Assembly: GCF_030814655.1 (NCBI RefSeq)
Contig: NZ_JAUSVK010000001.1
Coordinates: forward strand, 6,641,001-6,705,000
From: Labrys monachus
Lineage (GTDB): Bacteria; Pseudomonadota; Alphaproteobacteria; Rhizobiales; Labraceae
Length of the DNA stretch: 64,000 nt
Direction of reading: 5' to 3'
Positions 1-8,145 of this stretch are shown here, piece by piece. The notes beneath the pieces are model-generated. The model did not search any database. It was not told the DNA's origin and saw nothing but the letters and a program-made list of their open reading frames with translations. Both the position numbers and the translations under genes were made by a program. Within the stretch, counting starts at the first letter, position 1; each line of letters opens with the position of its first letter.

Positions 1-1080
1 TTCGCCATGACCGACGGCCAGATGGCCGAGCTCTATTCCGTCGCCCGCGAGGCGCTGCAGGGCGGCCAGCCGGCGTTCCAGCTGCAATCCTATCCGTTCC
101 GCATGACGGCCGAGAACCTGGCGCAGGCGCGGCGCAACCCGAACATCGGATTCTGGCAGAACCTGAAGGAAGGGTCGGACAATTTCGAGGTCACCAAGCA
201 GGCGGTGAAGGTCGACGTCTGCAAGGGCCGCTACGTCTTCAACGGCGAGAACGGCACGGCCTGCGGCCTTTCGCCCATCAGCCGCGACGTCGCGACGGCG
301 GTGATCGAGAAGAAGAGGCACGACGACGCGGAGGTCGCCTCGCTGGTGAATTCGGGCACCAGGGCCGTCAGCTATATCTATGAGGATGGCGGCGCCAATC
401 CGGCCTTCCTGGCGCGCGCCGTCGACCAGACCGCCGTTCCGGGCAAGGATCGGCCCTTCACCAGCGCTGCAGTGGTCGAAGTCGCTCTCAACGACAACGG
501 CACGCCGGCGACCGAGGCCGATACCATGGCCGCCAAACGGATCACCTATTCGGCGGCCGAGGAGCTCCTGATGTCCGAGGCGGCGGTCGCCCGCCGTCCG
601 CTCAAGGGCCCGGCCAACCCGGATGCCGTCGCCGCCCGGCAGCAGGTCGTGTATGCCCGCCTCCTGGGAACGTCGATGCCGGTCGCTCCGAAGAAGCCCG
701 TCACGGTGGTTGCCAGGGCCGATTCCGCGGCCCCGACGCCGGCCCAGGAGATCGCGGCGGCGACGTCGGATGACAACAGCAAGCCCTTCTATGTCCGCTG
801 GCTCGGCGGCTCCGGCGACGAGGCCGAGACCAAGCCGGCACAATCCGTCGCGCAGGCGCAGAGCTACGGCCCCGTCCTCGTACCGCATGCCACGCGTTCG
901 CATCCCAAGCAGCGCCTGCATAATAGCGAGCCGGTGAAGTTCAGCGGACCCGTCATGGCTTCCGCCGGTACGGTCGCCACCATGCCAGCTCCGCTGCAGA
1001 ATCAGTCGAGCGACCAGCCCTTCTACAAGCGTTGGCTCGGCTTCGCCGACGACACGCCCGCCACCACCGGCGCCAACTAG
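1..1080 (+). CDS. L,D-transpeptidase (YafK-type), 5'-truncated by window edge
   Basis: The reading frame is open at base 1 and starts FAMTDGQMAELY. In YafK/ErfK-type murein L,D-transpeptidases the catalytic Cys lies in a ..GCFAMTD.. motif, so the window appears to begin immediately after the active-site Cys, and the catalytic core is mostly outside. What remains has the family's post-catalytic segment (PFRMTAENL, FWQNLKEGSDNFE), then an Ala/Pro-rich linker. The last 100 or so residues carry two short repeats, PFYVRWLG and PFYKRWLG, the second near the C-terminus. Expected role: crosslinking or protein attachment in periplasmic peptidoglycan. The family call rests on the downstream motifs only, and the exact substrate is unknown. 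Confidence 0.8.
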   Translation, partial: FAMTDGQMAELYSVAREALQGGQPAFQLQSYPFRMTAENLAQARRNPNIGFWQNLKEGSDNFEVTKQAVKVDVCKGRYVFNGENGTACGLSPISRDVATAVIEKKRHDDAEVASLVNSGTRAVSYIYEDGGANPAFLARAVDQTAVPGKDRPFTSAAVVEVALNDNGTPATEADTMAAKRITYSAAEELLMSEAAVARRPLKGPANPDAVAARQQVVYARLLGTSMPVAPKKPVTVVARADSAAPTPAQEIAAATSDDNSKPFYVRWLGGSGDEAETKPAQSVAQAQSYGPVLVPHATRSHPKQRLHNSEPVKFSGPVMASAGTVATMPAPLQNQSSDQPFYKRWLGFADDTPATTGAN

Positions 1081-1303
1081 GTTCTCGCTTTCCTTGCGGC
1101 GCTGTAGCCCTGGGCTCCGGTTCTCCGGGGGTGGGGCCGGCCGGCCTGATGTCCGGGCGGGCGCGGCTTCGAGCCTGGTGTCCGCCGCCTTGACAAGTTC
1201 CCGCCGGAAGGCGCGAAATCCGCGCGGGGGCACCCATGTCGGGCATCCCTCCTCAACGCGAAGTCCCGCGCGGTGACGGGGTGGAAGCCATCCGGTTCAT
1301 ATC

Positions 1304-2092
1304 ATGTCGCTTGACGTCGTCGATCTGCGCGACTTCTACGAAACCAATCTGGGCCGGGTCGCCGCAAGGCTGATCGGCGGCAAGATCCGGGCCCGCTGGC
1401 AGGACGTCACCGGTCTGCGCGTCGCCGGCGTCGGTTTCGCGGTTCCCTATCTCGCCCTGTTCCGCGACGAGGCTGAACGGGTGCTGTCGTTCAACCCGGC
1501 GACGCAGGGCGTCCTCGAATGGCCGAACGGCGGCCCGATCGCGGCGGCGCTGGTCGAGGAGACGGAACTGCCGCTGGCGGATGGCTGCATCGACCGCGTG
1601 CTCGCCGTCCATCTGCTCGAGGAGGCCGAATCCGCCTCCGACACGCTGCGCGAGATCTGGCGTGTGCTCGCCCCGGGCGGCACCGTGATCCTGGTGGCGC
1701 CGAACCGGCGCGGCGTGTGGGCGCGGTCGGACGCGACGCCTTTCGGCAATGGCCGGCCCTTCTCGCGCCCTCAATTGATGCGGCTGCTGCGCGATGCCCT
1801 GTTCTCGCCGGTCAACTGGACGGAGGCCCTGTACCTGCCGCCGTTCATCCATGGCTGGGCCCTGCGTTCGGCGCCGACCTATGAGCGGCTGGCCGAACGC
1901 CTCGCCTTCCCCTTCGCAGGCGTGCACATCGTCGAGGCGTCCAAGCAGGTCTTCCGCCCGATCACCGTGCGCACGAGGCGCATCAGCGCCCCGCGGTTCC
2001 GGCCGGTGCTGATCCCGAGCCCGGCCGGGCTTTCGGGCGTGCCGGTTCCCCGCATCGGCTCCGGGCAGGACCCGGCCGCTCATCAGGGTTGA
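1304..2092 (+). CDS. class I SAM-dependent methyltransferase (type 11)
   Basis: 262 residues. A Rossmann-type methyltransferase core is visible: a degenerate glycine loop VAGVGFAVPYL near residues 40-50, an acidic/LPLADGCIDRVLAVHLLE segment (motif II-like, about 88-105) and REIWRVLAPGGTVILVAPNRRG (post-motif, about 115-137). This is the usual layout of rhizobial methyltransferases of unknown substrate. The start ATG at 1304 has no strong Shine-Dalgarno. It converges on metW, with 10 bases between the stops. Function beyond methyl transfer is not inferable from sequence. Confidence 0.8.
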   Translation: MSLDVVDLRDFYETNLGRVAARLIGGKIRARWQDVTGLRVAGVGFAVPYLALFRDEAERVLSFNPATQGVLEWPNGGPIAAALVEETELPLADGCIDRVLAVHLLEEAESASDTLREIWRVLAPGGTVILVAPNRRGVWARSDATPFGNGRPFSRPQLMRLLRDALFSPVNWTEALYLPPFIHGWALRSAPTYERLAERLAFPFAGVHIVEASKQVFRPITVRTRRISAPRFRPVLIPSPAGLSGVPVPRIGSGQDPAAHQG

Positions 2093-2102
2093 GGAGGCGG
2101 CG

Positions 2103-2783
2103 TCACCGCCGGCGCAGCAGGAAGACCGCCTGCTCGCCGAACAGGTTCCAGAACCACCACGGCGCCTTCACCTGGACAGGCTGGCCGTTCAGCTTGAGCG
2201 CCTCGGCGCGCTCGATCACCGCATCGAGCTTGCGGGCCAGCTCGACGAAGTCGCGGATGCTGCAGAAATGGATGTTGGGAGTGTCGTACCACTCATAGGG
2301 CAGGTTCTCGGTGACCGGCATGCGGCCGCGCAGGAGGATCTGGCGGCGGATGCGCCAATGGCCGAAATTCGGGAAGGAGACGATCACGCGCCGTCCGATG
2401 CGCAGCATGTCCTCCAGCACCAGCCGGGGATTGCGCGTCGCCTGCAGCGTCTGGGACAGGATGACGTAGTCGAAGGAATCGGCCGGGTAGTTGGCGAGGT
2501 CCGAATCGGCGTCGCCCTGGATCACCGCCAGGCCCCGGCTGACGGCGGTGTTGACGCCGAGCTGGCTCAGCTCGATGCCGCGGCCGTCGACGCCGCGGGT
2601 CGACGCGAGGAGCGTCAGCAGCTCGCCGTCGCCGCAGCCGACGTCGAGGACGCGGGCCTGGGGCGTGACCATGTCGCGGATCTTGAGCAGGTCGAGCCGC
2701 GCTCCCGCCGGCGCGGCATCGCTGGGATCGCCGACCCGCTGGGCCGCCATCGTCAGATCGCGCCGGATCCGGAAGCGCGTCAT
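2103..2783 (-). CDS. metW: methionine biosynthesis protein MetW
   Basis: 226 residues with a SAM-methyltransferase fold: [11 protein letters not shown] at about 45-55, then [11 protein letters not shown] and GDADSDL. MetW-specific stretches include [24 protein letters not shown] and [14 protein letters not shown]. MetW accompanies MetX in alphaproteobacteria, where the two act together in acylating homoserine for methionine synthesis. Its start codon overlaps the metX stop (ATGA, four bases), so translation is probably coupled. A later Met at residue 12 could be the true start. Confidence 0.93.
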   Translation of the reverse strand: MTRFRIRRDLTMAAQRVGDPSDAAPAGARLDLLKIRDMVTPQARVLDVGCGDGELLTLLASTRGVDGRGIELSQLGVNTAVSRGLAVIQGDADSDLANYPADSFDYVILSQTLQATRNPRLVLEDMLRIGRRVIVSFPNFGHWRIRRQILLRGRMPVTENLPYEWYDTPNIHFCSIRDFVELARKLDAVIERAEALKLNGQPVQVKAPWWFWNLFGEQAVFLLRRR

Positions 2784-3967
2784 GCGATGCCCCTGGCGCG
2801 CGAGGCCGCGCCGATGAAGCCGCGGACGATGTCGAAGAGCTCGGGAATGTCGAGCAGGAAGGCGTCATGGCCCTTGTCGGTGTCGATCTCGACGAAGGAA
2901 ACGCGGGCGCCGGCGGCGTTGAGCGCATGCACGATCTGGCGCGAGTCCGAGGTGGGGAACAGCCAGTCGGAGGTGAAGGAGGCGATGCAGAAACGCGTGG
3001 CGGTGCCGCGGAAGGCGGTCGCCAGGCTGCCGCCATGGTCGCTGGCGAGATCGAAATAATCCATGGCGCGGGTGACATAGAGGTAGGAATTGGCGTCGAA
3101 GCGGTCGACGAAGCTCAGGCCCTGGTGGCGCAGATAGCTCTCGATCTGGAAGTCGGCGTCGAAGGTGAAGGTCCGCGCGGCGCGGTCCTGCAGGTTGCGG
3201 CCGAATTTGCGCTGCAGCGCCCCTTCCGACAGATAGGTGATGTGAGCGGCCATGCGGGCGACGGCGAGCCCCTTGGTGGGGCGCGTGCCGGCTTCGATAT
3301 ATTGCCCGCCATGCCAGTCCGGATCGGCCATGATGGCCTGGCGGCCGACCTCGTGGAAGGCGATGTTCTGGGCCGAATGGCGCGAGGCGCTGGCGATGCA
3401 CAGCGCCGAGAACACACGGGAGGGATAGGCCGCCGCCCATTGCTGCACCAGCATGCCGCCCATGGAGCCGCCGATCACCGCGAACAGGGTGGCGATGCCG
3501 AGCCCGTCGAGCAGCATCGCCTGCGCGCGCACCATGTCGGCGATCGTCACCACGGGGAAATCGAGGCCGTAGGGTCTGCCGGTGGTGGGATTGGTCGAGG
3601 CCGGCCCGCTCGAGCCCATGCAGCTGCCGATCACGTTGGGGCAGATCACGAAGAACCGCTCGGTGTCGATCGGCCGGCCCGGGCCGACCATGACGTCCCA
3701 CCAGCCGGCCCGGCCGGTGACGGGATGGACGTTGGTGACGTGCTGGTCGCCCGTCAGCGCGTGGCAGACGAGGATGGCATTGGAGCGGTCGGCGTTGAGC
3801 CTGCCGGCGGTGGTGTAGGCGATGCGCAGCGGCGCGAAGTCGAGCCCGCTGTCCAGCCGCAGCGGCTGGTCGGGCCCGAAATCCACGACCAGGCTGTCGT
3901 CGGGATGGTCCGCCTGCTTGCGAGCCATTTCCGGAAAGCTCGCGCGCATCTGTTCGCCTTCCGACAT
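2780..3967 (-). CDS. metX: homoserine O-acyltransferase MetX
   Basis: 395 residues from the chosen ATG, an alpha/beta-hydrolase that acylates L-homoserine (acetyl-CoA in the family) in the first step of methionine synthesis. Visible signatures: CHALTGDQH near 69-76, [12 protein letters not shown] near 111-122, the nucleophile elbow GGSMGG with Ser168, and the C-terminal Asp (SDWLFP) and His (DKGHDAF) of the triad. The start at 3967 is preceded on the minus strand by GGGAAAGGGCGGC. The open frame continues upstream, but those 34 codons do not resemble the family and run over a likely promoter. It leads a two-gene unit with metW. Confidence 0.93.
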   Translation of the reverse strand: MSEGEQMRASFPEMARKQADHPDDSLVVDFGPDQPLRLDSGLDFAPLRIAYTTAGRLNADRSNAILVCHALTGDQHVTNVHPVTGRAGWWDVMVGPGRPIDTERFFVICPNVIGSCMGSSGPASTNPTTGRPYGLDFPVVTIADMVRAQAMLLDGLGIATLFAVIGGSMGGMLVQQWAAAYPSRVFSALCIASASRHSAQNIAFHEVGRQAIMADPDWHGGQYIEAGTRPTKGLAVARMAAHITYLSEGALQRKFGRNLQDRAARTFTFDADFQIESYLRHQGLSFVDRFDANSYLYVTRAMDYFDLASDHGGSLATAFRGTATRFCIASFTSDWLFPTSDSRQIVHALNAAGARVSFVEIDTDKGHDAFLLDIPELFDIVRGFIGAASRARGIA

Positions 3968-4020
3968 GCCGCCCTTTCCCGCCTCGCCTGGATCGATGGG
4001 ATCTCGCCAGCGCCGTTCGA

Positions 4021-4045
4021 TATGCCGAACGCTTCGTCCGGCATA
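4021..4045. promoter_or_regulatory. 25-bp hairpin/dyad at the metX promoter, possible operator
   Basis: TATGCCG-a-ACG-ctt-CGT-c-CGGCATA is an almost perfect inverted repeat (7+3 bp arms). It overlaps the predicted metX -10 element and the region just downstream of it, 54-78 bases before the metX ATG. It could bind a repressor as DNA or fold in the nascent leader. I did not find a SAM-II riboswitch core here, so a protein operator is the simpler reading. Confidence 0.4.
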
Positions 4046-4069
4046 ACCAGAGTTTGCGGAACGATGCAA
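4041..4069 (-). promoter_or_regulatory. predicted sigma70-type promoter of metX
   Basis: Minus-strand TTGCAT (4064-4069), 17-base spacer, then TTATGC (4041-4046). Both hexamers are close to the housekeeping consensus and the spacing is optimal. Transcription would start about 65-70 bases upstream of the metX ATG. Prediction from sequence only. Confidence 0.45.
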
Positions 4070-4210
4070 GCGGATGCTTTGCCGGCTGGAAGCGGGCGTG
4101 CGTTTTCGCCCGCGCCGGCCGGTATCGGCCGGGCCCGGGCTTTGCGCCGGCCCTGCGGCCCGGTAGAACAGGCCGGCCTATGCCGCCGCGCGTCCTTCCA
4201 GGGAGCCACC

Positions 4211-5197
4211 ATGTCCACCATCGCCCTCAATGCCAGCACCGCGATCGTCGCCATCGCCATCGTGCTGCTGATCTTCCTGATGAAGATGGTCAAAACCGTC
4301 CCGCAGGGGTATAATTATACCATTGAGCGCTTCCGGCGCTATGCCTACACCATCCAGCCCGGCCTCAACATCGTGCCGCCGCTGTTTCATCGCGTCGGCG
4401 TGCGCATGAACATGATGGAGCAGGTCCTCGACGTGCCGACCCAGGAGATCATCACCCGCGACAATGCGACAGTGGCGGTCGACGGGGTCGCCTTCTACCA
4501 GGTGATCGATGCGCCCCGCGCCGCCTATGAGGTCGCCAACCTCAACAGCGCGATCATGAACCTGCTGATGACCAATATCCGCACGGTGATGGGGTCGATG
4601 GATCTCGACCAGCTCCTCTCGCATCGCGACGAGATCAACACCCGCCTCCTGACGGTGGTCGATGCCGCCGCCATCAGCTGGGGCATCAAGATCACGCGCG
4701 TGGAGATCAAGGACATCGTCCCCCCGGCCGATCTCATCGCCTCGATGGGGCGCCAGATGAAGGCCGAGCGTGAAAAGCGTGCCGTCATCCTGGAGGCCGA
4801 GGGCCAGCGCCAGTCCGAAATCCTGAAGGCGGAGGGGCAGAAGCAGTCGCAGGTGCTGGAGGCGGAAGGCCGCAAGGAAGCCGCCTTCCGCGACGCCGAG
4901 GCGCGCGAGCGCTCCGCCCAGGCCGAGGCCGCCGCGACGCTCGTCGTCTCGGAGGCGCTGTCGCGGGGCAATGTGGCCGCCCTCAATTATTTCATCGCCG
5001 ACAAATATGTGAAGGCGATGCAGGCGATCGCCAGCGCGCCGAACCAGAAGGTCGTGGTGCTGCCGATGGAGGCCACCGCGCTGATCGGCTCTCTCGCCGG
5101 CATCGGCGAGATCGCCAAGGCGACGTTCGGCGAGGCGGCCGTCCAGGCCCGACGCGGAGGCTCCGGCGTGCCGCATGTCGACACGAGGCAGAGCTGA
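4211..5197 (+). CDS. SPFH/Band 7 (stomatin/QmcA-type) membrane protein
   Basis: 328 residues. An N-terminal membrane anchor (IVAIAIVLLIFLM, about residues 12-24) is followed by an SPFH domain beginning VPQGYNYTIERFRRY and containing PTQEIITRDNATVAVDGVAFYQVID. Then comes a long charged Ala/Glu helix (KREKRAVILEAEGQRQSEILK and onward) typical of stomatin/prohibitin oligomerisation. The ATG at 4211 follows CAGGGAGCCACC. The frame stays open far upstream, but that part is antisense to metX and is not family-like. It pairs with the NfeD-type gene one base downstream, like E. coli qmcA-ybbJ. Likely a membrane-microdomain scaffold. Confidence 0.9.
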   Translation: MSTIALNASTAIVAIAIVLLIFLMKMVKTVPQGYNYTIERFRRYAYTIQPGLNIVPPLFHRVGVRMNMMEQVLDVPTQEIITRDNATVAVDGVAFYQVIDAPRAAYEVANLNSAIMNLLMTNIRTVMGSMDLDQLLSHRDEINTRLLTVVDAAAISWGIKITRVEIKDIVPPADLIASMGRQMKAEREKRAVILEAEGQRQSEILKAEGQKQSQVLEAEGRKEAAFRDAEARERSAQAEAAATLVVSEALSRGNVAALNYFIADKYVKAMQAIASAPNQKVVVLPMEATALIGSLAGIGEIAKATFGEAAVQARRGGSGVPHVDTRQS

Positions 5198-5198
5198 C

Positions 5199-5639
5199 AT
5201 GATGCCGGACCCGTCTCCGGTGGCGGTCTGGGGGTGGTTCGTCGTCGCCGCCCTGCTGATGGGCGCGGAACTGGCGGCGCCCGGCGCCTTCATGCTGTGG
5301 CTCGGCCTCGCCGCGGCGGCGACGGGCATCGTCCACCTGTTCGTGGCGATGGACTGGCCCTATGCGCTGCTGCTGTTCGCCGTGCTGGGCGTCGCCTTCG
5401 CCTGGCTCGGCCGGCGTCTGGCCGCGCGCGCCGATGCCGATGCCGCCGACCAGCCCTTCCTCAACCGCCGCGCCGCGGCGCTCGTCGGCCAGGCCTTCAC
5501 GCTGGCCGAGCCCATCGTCGGCGGCGAGGGGCGCATCCGCATCGGCGACACGGTGTGGCATGTCAGCGGCGCGGATGCGCCGGCCGGGACCCGGGTGCGC
5601 GTGATGCGTATCGACGGCGGCCGGCTGGTGGTGGAGTAA
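5199..5639 (+). CDS. NfeD-family membrane protein
   Basis: 146 residues from MMPDPS. Hydrophobic segments (WFVVAALLMGAELAAPGAFMLWLGLAA and PYALLLFAVLGVAFAWLGRRL) are followed by a short C-terminal NfeD OB-like domain (about 85-146: ALVGQAFTLAEPIVGGEGRIRIGDTVW, RVRVMRIDGGRLVVE). NfeD proteins partner with SPFH proteins, and this gene starts one base after the upstream stomatin-like gene. ATG at 5199 or 5202 is equally possible. Precise biochemical role is unknown for the family. Confidence 0.88.
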   Translation: MMPDPSPVAVWGWFVVAALLMGAELAAPGAFMLWLGLAAAATGIVHLFVAMDWPYALLLFAVLGVAFAWLGRRLAARADADAADQPFLNRRAAALVGQAFTLAEPIVGGEGRIRIGDTVWHVSGADAPAGTRVRVMRIDGGRLVVE

Positions 5640-5658
5640 GGCCCGGGGCTCCCCTCCT

Positions 5659-5683
5659 GGGAGCGCGGACGTCTCGTCCGCCC
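5659..5683. repeat. palindromic repeat, left copy
   Basis: GGGAGCGCGGACGTCTCGTC followed by CGCCC. It contains the self-complementary core GCGGACG-TCT-CGTCCGC and lies in the nfeD-gluQRS gap. The reverse complement of this unit recurs at 5803-5828, so the two flank about 120 bp as an inverted pair. REP-like in character. Confidence 0.6.
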
Positions 5684-5782
5684 TTGTTCCCAAGGGAAAT
5701 CGATCCGCACAGACCGCAGAAGGTCGGGAGATCGGTCCTTCGCCTCGATCGAGACTGCCGCCCGCTTCTTCAGGCGCTGTCT

Positions 5783-6718
5783 CTACGGATGTCCCGGTCG
5801 AAGCGGACGAGACGTCCGCGGTCCCGGGAAGATATCCGATGCCAGCCCGACCCACCGCCTGACGTCCTGCGGCGTCGCGCCCTCGGCGCGCAGGGCGCGC
5901 AGGCTCTTCGAACGCAGGCTCTTGGAGAGTTTTTCGCCATCCGGCCCCTGGACCAGCCGGTGATGATGGTAGACGGGCTCCGGCAGGCCGAGCAGGGCCT
6001 GGAGCAGGCGGTGCAGCGCCGTCGCCTCGTAGAGATCCCGGCCGCGCACGACATGGGTGACGCCCTGCAGGGCGTCGTCGACCACGACGGCGAGATGATA
6101 GCTGGCGGGAAACTCCTTGCGGGCGAGGACGACGTCGCCCCAGAGCGCCGGATCGGCGGGAACGGGATCGAAACCGCCTTCCATCCCCTCGCGCTCCTCG
6201 CGCCAGGCGAGCGGCGGGACCAGGGCGGCGGCCCGTGCCATGTCGAGGCGGAGGGCGAAGGGCTCGCCCGGCCCGCGGCCGGCGGGATCGTCGGCGGCCG
6301 CCAGGCGGGCGCGGGGGTAGAGCGGTGCGCCGTCGGGATCGCGGGGATGGCCCGGATCCGCCGTCGCCGCGGCGATCGCGCTGCGCGAGGCATAGGAGCG
6401 GTAGAGCAGGCCCCGGGCGGCGAGCCGGTCGAGGGCCTCGCGGTAATCGTCGAAATGCGCGGACTGCCGGCGGACGGGGGACTCGAATTCGAGGCCGAGC
6501 CAGGCGAGGTCCTCCAGCAGGGCCTCGACGAAGTCCGGCCGGCAGCGGGTGACGTCGATATCCTCGATGCGCAGCAGGAGCCGCCCGCCCATGCGCCTTG
6601 CCTTCTCCGCGTTGAGCAGGGCCGAATAGGCATGGCCGAGATGGAGAGGACCGGTGGGACTCGGCGCAAAACGCAGGACCGGGCCGCCCGACGGCGAAGG
6701 GGAGGCTGGAATCGTCAT
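5783..6718 (-). CDS. gluQRS: glutamyl-Q tRNA(Asp) synthetase
   Basis: 311 residues. A truncated GluRS-like catalytic domain without anticodon-binding domain, which attaches Glu to queuosine-34 of tRNA(Asp). The class I motifs are HLGHA at 26-30 and KLSKS at 263-267, with FAPSPTGPLHLGH, LLRIEDIDVTRCRP and VVRGRDLYEAT around them. Odd features: the family's zinc-binding Cys-x-Cys is absent (the segment reads LLYRSYASRSAI near 104-115), SLRSKSLR shows a small internal duplication, and the last dozen or so residues come from a palindromic repeat. It is divergent from alkA-type gene 6740, with a 21-base gap. Confidence 0.9.
   Translation of the reverse strand: MTIPASPSPSGGPVLRFAPSPTGPLHLGHAYSALLNAEKARRMGGRLLLRIEDIDVTRCRPDFVEALLEDLAWLGLEFESPVRRQSAHFDDYREALDRLAARGLLYRSYASRSAIAAATADPGHPRDPDGAPLYPRARLAAADDPAGRGPGEPFALRLDMARAAALVPPLAWREEREGMEGGFDPVPADPALWGDVVLARKEFPASYHLAVVVDDALQGVTHVVRGRDLYEATALHRLLQALLGLPEPVYHHHRLVQGPDGEKLSKSLRSKSLRALRAEGATPQDVRRWVGLASDIFPGPRTSRPLRPGHP
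5803..5828. repeat. palindromic repeat, right (inverted) copy, inside the gluQRS 3' end
   Basis: GCGGACGAGACGTCCGC followed by GGTCCCGGG, the near-exact reverse complement of the unit at 5659-5683. It encodes part of the last residues of the GluQRS product (PGPRTSRPLRPG on the minus strand), so the repeat supplies a C-terminal tail. Confidence 0.6.
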
Positions 6719-6739
6719 CGCGCCGGTGTATCACGGGGC

Positions 6740-7399
6740 ATGGCGGCCATCATTCATTCGCGGGCGGAAATTCTCGCCGGGGTCGAGGCGCTGCGGGCGC
6801 TCGATCCGCGGCTGGCCGCGCTCCATGCCCTCTGCGGCGAGCCGCCCCTGCGCCGCCGGCCCGGCGGCTTCCCGGAGCTCGCCTGGATCGTCGTCTCCCA
6901 GCAGGTGTCGGTCGCCAGCGCCAATGCGATCTGGGCCCGCACGCGCGCGGTCTTCGATCCGTTCACGCCCGAGCGCCTGCTGGCGGCGCCCGAGGCGGAT
7001 TTCCGGGCCGGCGGCCTGTCATCGCCGAAGATCCGCACGTTGCGGGCGCTGGCGCAGGCCGTGGCCGGCGGGCTCGACCTCGAGGCCCTCGCCTCCTGCG
7101 ACGCCGATGCGGCGCATGCGGCGCTTTGCGCGGTCAAGGGCATCGGTCCGTGGACGGCGGACATCTACCTGATGTTCTGTCTCGGCCATGCCGACGCCTT
7201 CGCGGCCGGCGACCTCGCCCTCCAGGAGGCGGCCCGCCTCGTCTTCGGCCTCGACGCCCGGCCGAAGCCCGTTGAATTTATCGCCCTGGCCGAGGCCTGG
7301 CGGCCCTGGCGCGGCGTTGCGGCCCGCCTGCTCTGGGCCTATTACGCCAAGGTCAAGTCGGGACCCGGCGCGCCCGTCCCGGACAGCGCGGCCCCATGA
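6740..7399 (+). CDS. DNA-3-methyladenine glycosylase II (AlkA-like HhH-GPD)
   Basis: 219 residues. An HhH-GPD base-excision glycosylase removing alkylated bases. Visible: the N-terminal helical part with WIVVSQQVSVASANAIW, the helix-hairpin-helix VKGIGPWTADIYL, and the downstream catalytic Asp in AFAAGDLALQ. There is no N-terminal Ada or extra AlkA domain, so it is the short form. The ATG at 6740 is chosen because upstream codons are antisense to gluQRS. The stop is followed at once by the esterase gene, suggesting co-transcription. Confidence 0.88.
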   Translation: MAAIIHSRAEILAGVEALRALDPRLAALHALCGEPPLRRRPGGFPELAWIVVSQQVSVASANAIWARTRAVFDPFTPERLLAAPEADFRAGGLSSPKIRTLRALAQAVAGGLDLEALASCDADAAHAALCAVKGIGPWTADIYLMFCLGHADAFAAGDLALQEAARLVFGLDARPKPVEFIALAEAWRPWRGVAARLLWAYYAKVKSGPGAPVPDSAAP

Positions 7400-7411
7400 A
7401 TGGAGACAGCG

Positions 7412-8083
7412 ATGACAGCGATCGACGGGCCCCGTCTTGCGGCCAGATCCGGCAAGGCCCGCCAATTGGTGGTCTTCCTCCACGGCTATGGCGCCGACGG
7501 CAACGACCTCATCGATATCGGGCGGGTGTGGCAGGACGTGCTGCCGGACGCGGCCTTCGTTTCGCCCCATGCGCCGCAGCCCTGCGCCGGCGCGCCCCAC
7601 GGGCGCCAATGGTTTGCGCTGACGTTCCGCATGCCCAATGAGCGCTGGCACGGCGTCCAGGCGGCACGGCCGGCCCTCGACGCCTTCCTCGACGCCGAAC
7701 TGCAGCGCCAGGGCCTGACCGACGAGGCGCTCGCCCTCGTCGGCTTCAGCCAGGGCACGATGATGGCGCTGCATGTCGGCCTGCGCCGGAAGGCGGCGCC
7801 CGGCGCCATCGCCGGCTATTCCGGCTTGCTGGTGGGGCCGGACGGCGCTCCCGTCACCGCGATGGCGGCGGAGATCACCGCCCGGCCGCCGGTGCTGCTC
7901 GTGCATGGCGACCGGGACGAGGTCATCCCGCCGCAGGCGCTCGACTATTCGGTGCAGGGCCTCGGCGCGCTCGGCGTGCCCACGGAATTCCACCTCAGCC
8001 ACGGCGTCGGCCACGGCATCGACGGCGACGGCCTCCGGCTCGGCGGGGACTTCCTGGCGCGGATCCTCGCGCCGCACGCCTGA
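7412..8083 (+). CDS. phospholipase/carboxylesterase family alpha/beta-hydrolase
   Basis: 223 residues. An alpha/beta-hydrolase of the YpfH/acyl-protein thioesterase type: oxyanion segment VFLHGYGADGND near 21-32, nucleophile GFSQGT with Ser113, acid HGDRDEVIP with Asp169, and base His in GVGHGID near 201. The ATG at 7412 is preceded by TGGAGACAGCG, a good ribosome site. An earlier in-frame ATG at 7400 lacks one. Substrate is unknown. Confidence 0.85.
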   Translation: MTAIDGPRLAARSGKARQLVVFLHGYGADGNDLIDIGRVWQDVLPDAAFVSPHAPQPCAGAPHGRQWFALTFRMPNERWHGVQAARPALDAFLDAELQRQGLTDEALALVGFSQGTMMALHVGLRRKAAPGAIAGYSGLLVGPDGAPVTAMAAEITARPPVLLVHGDRDEVIPPQALDYSVQGLGALGVPTEFHLSHGVGHGIDGDGLRLGGDFLARILAPHA

Positions 8084-8145
8084 TTGCCTATTGCCGCGGA
8101 TTGACGCCATACTCTCCCCGACTTCTCCCGATCCGAGAGCGTGCG

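Noticed and set aside
3968-4100. SAM-II riboswitch upstream of metX
   Set aside because: Searched for the GCTAAA pseudoknot core and flanking pairing on the minus strand and did not find it.
2867-4210. Upstream extension of the SPFH gene through the metX region
   Set aside because: Frame stays open only because it is antisense to metX. The SPFH start at 4211 has a ribosome site and family-like N-terminus.
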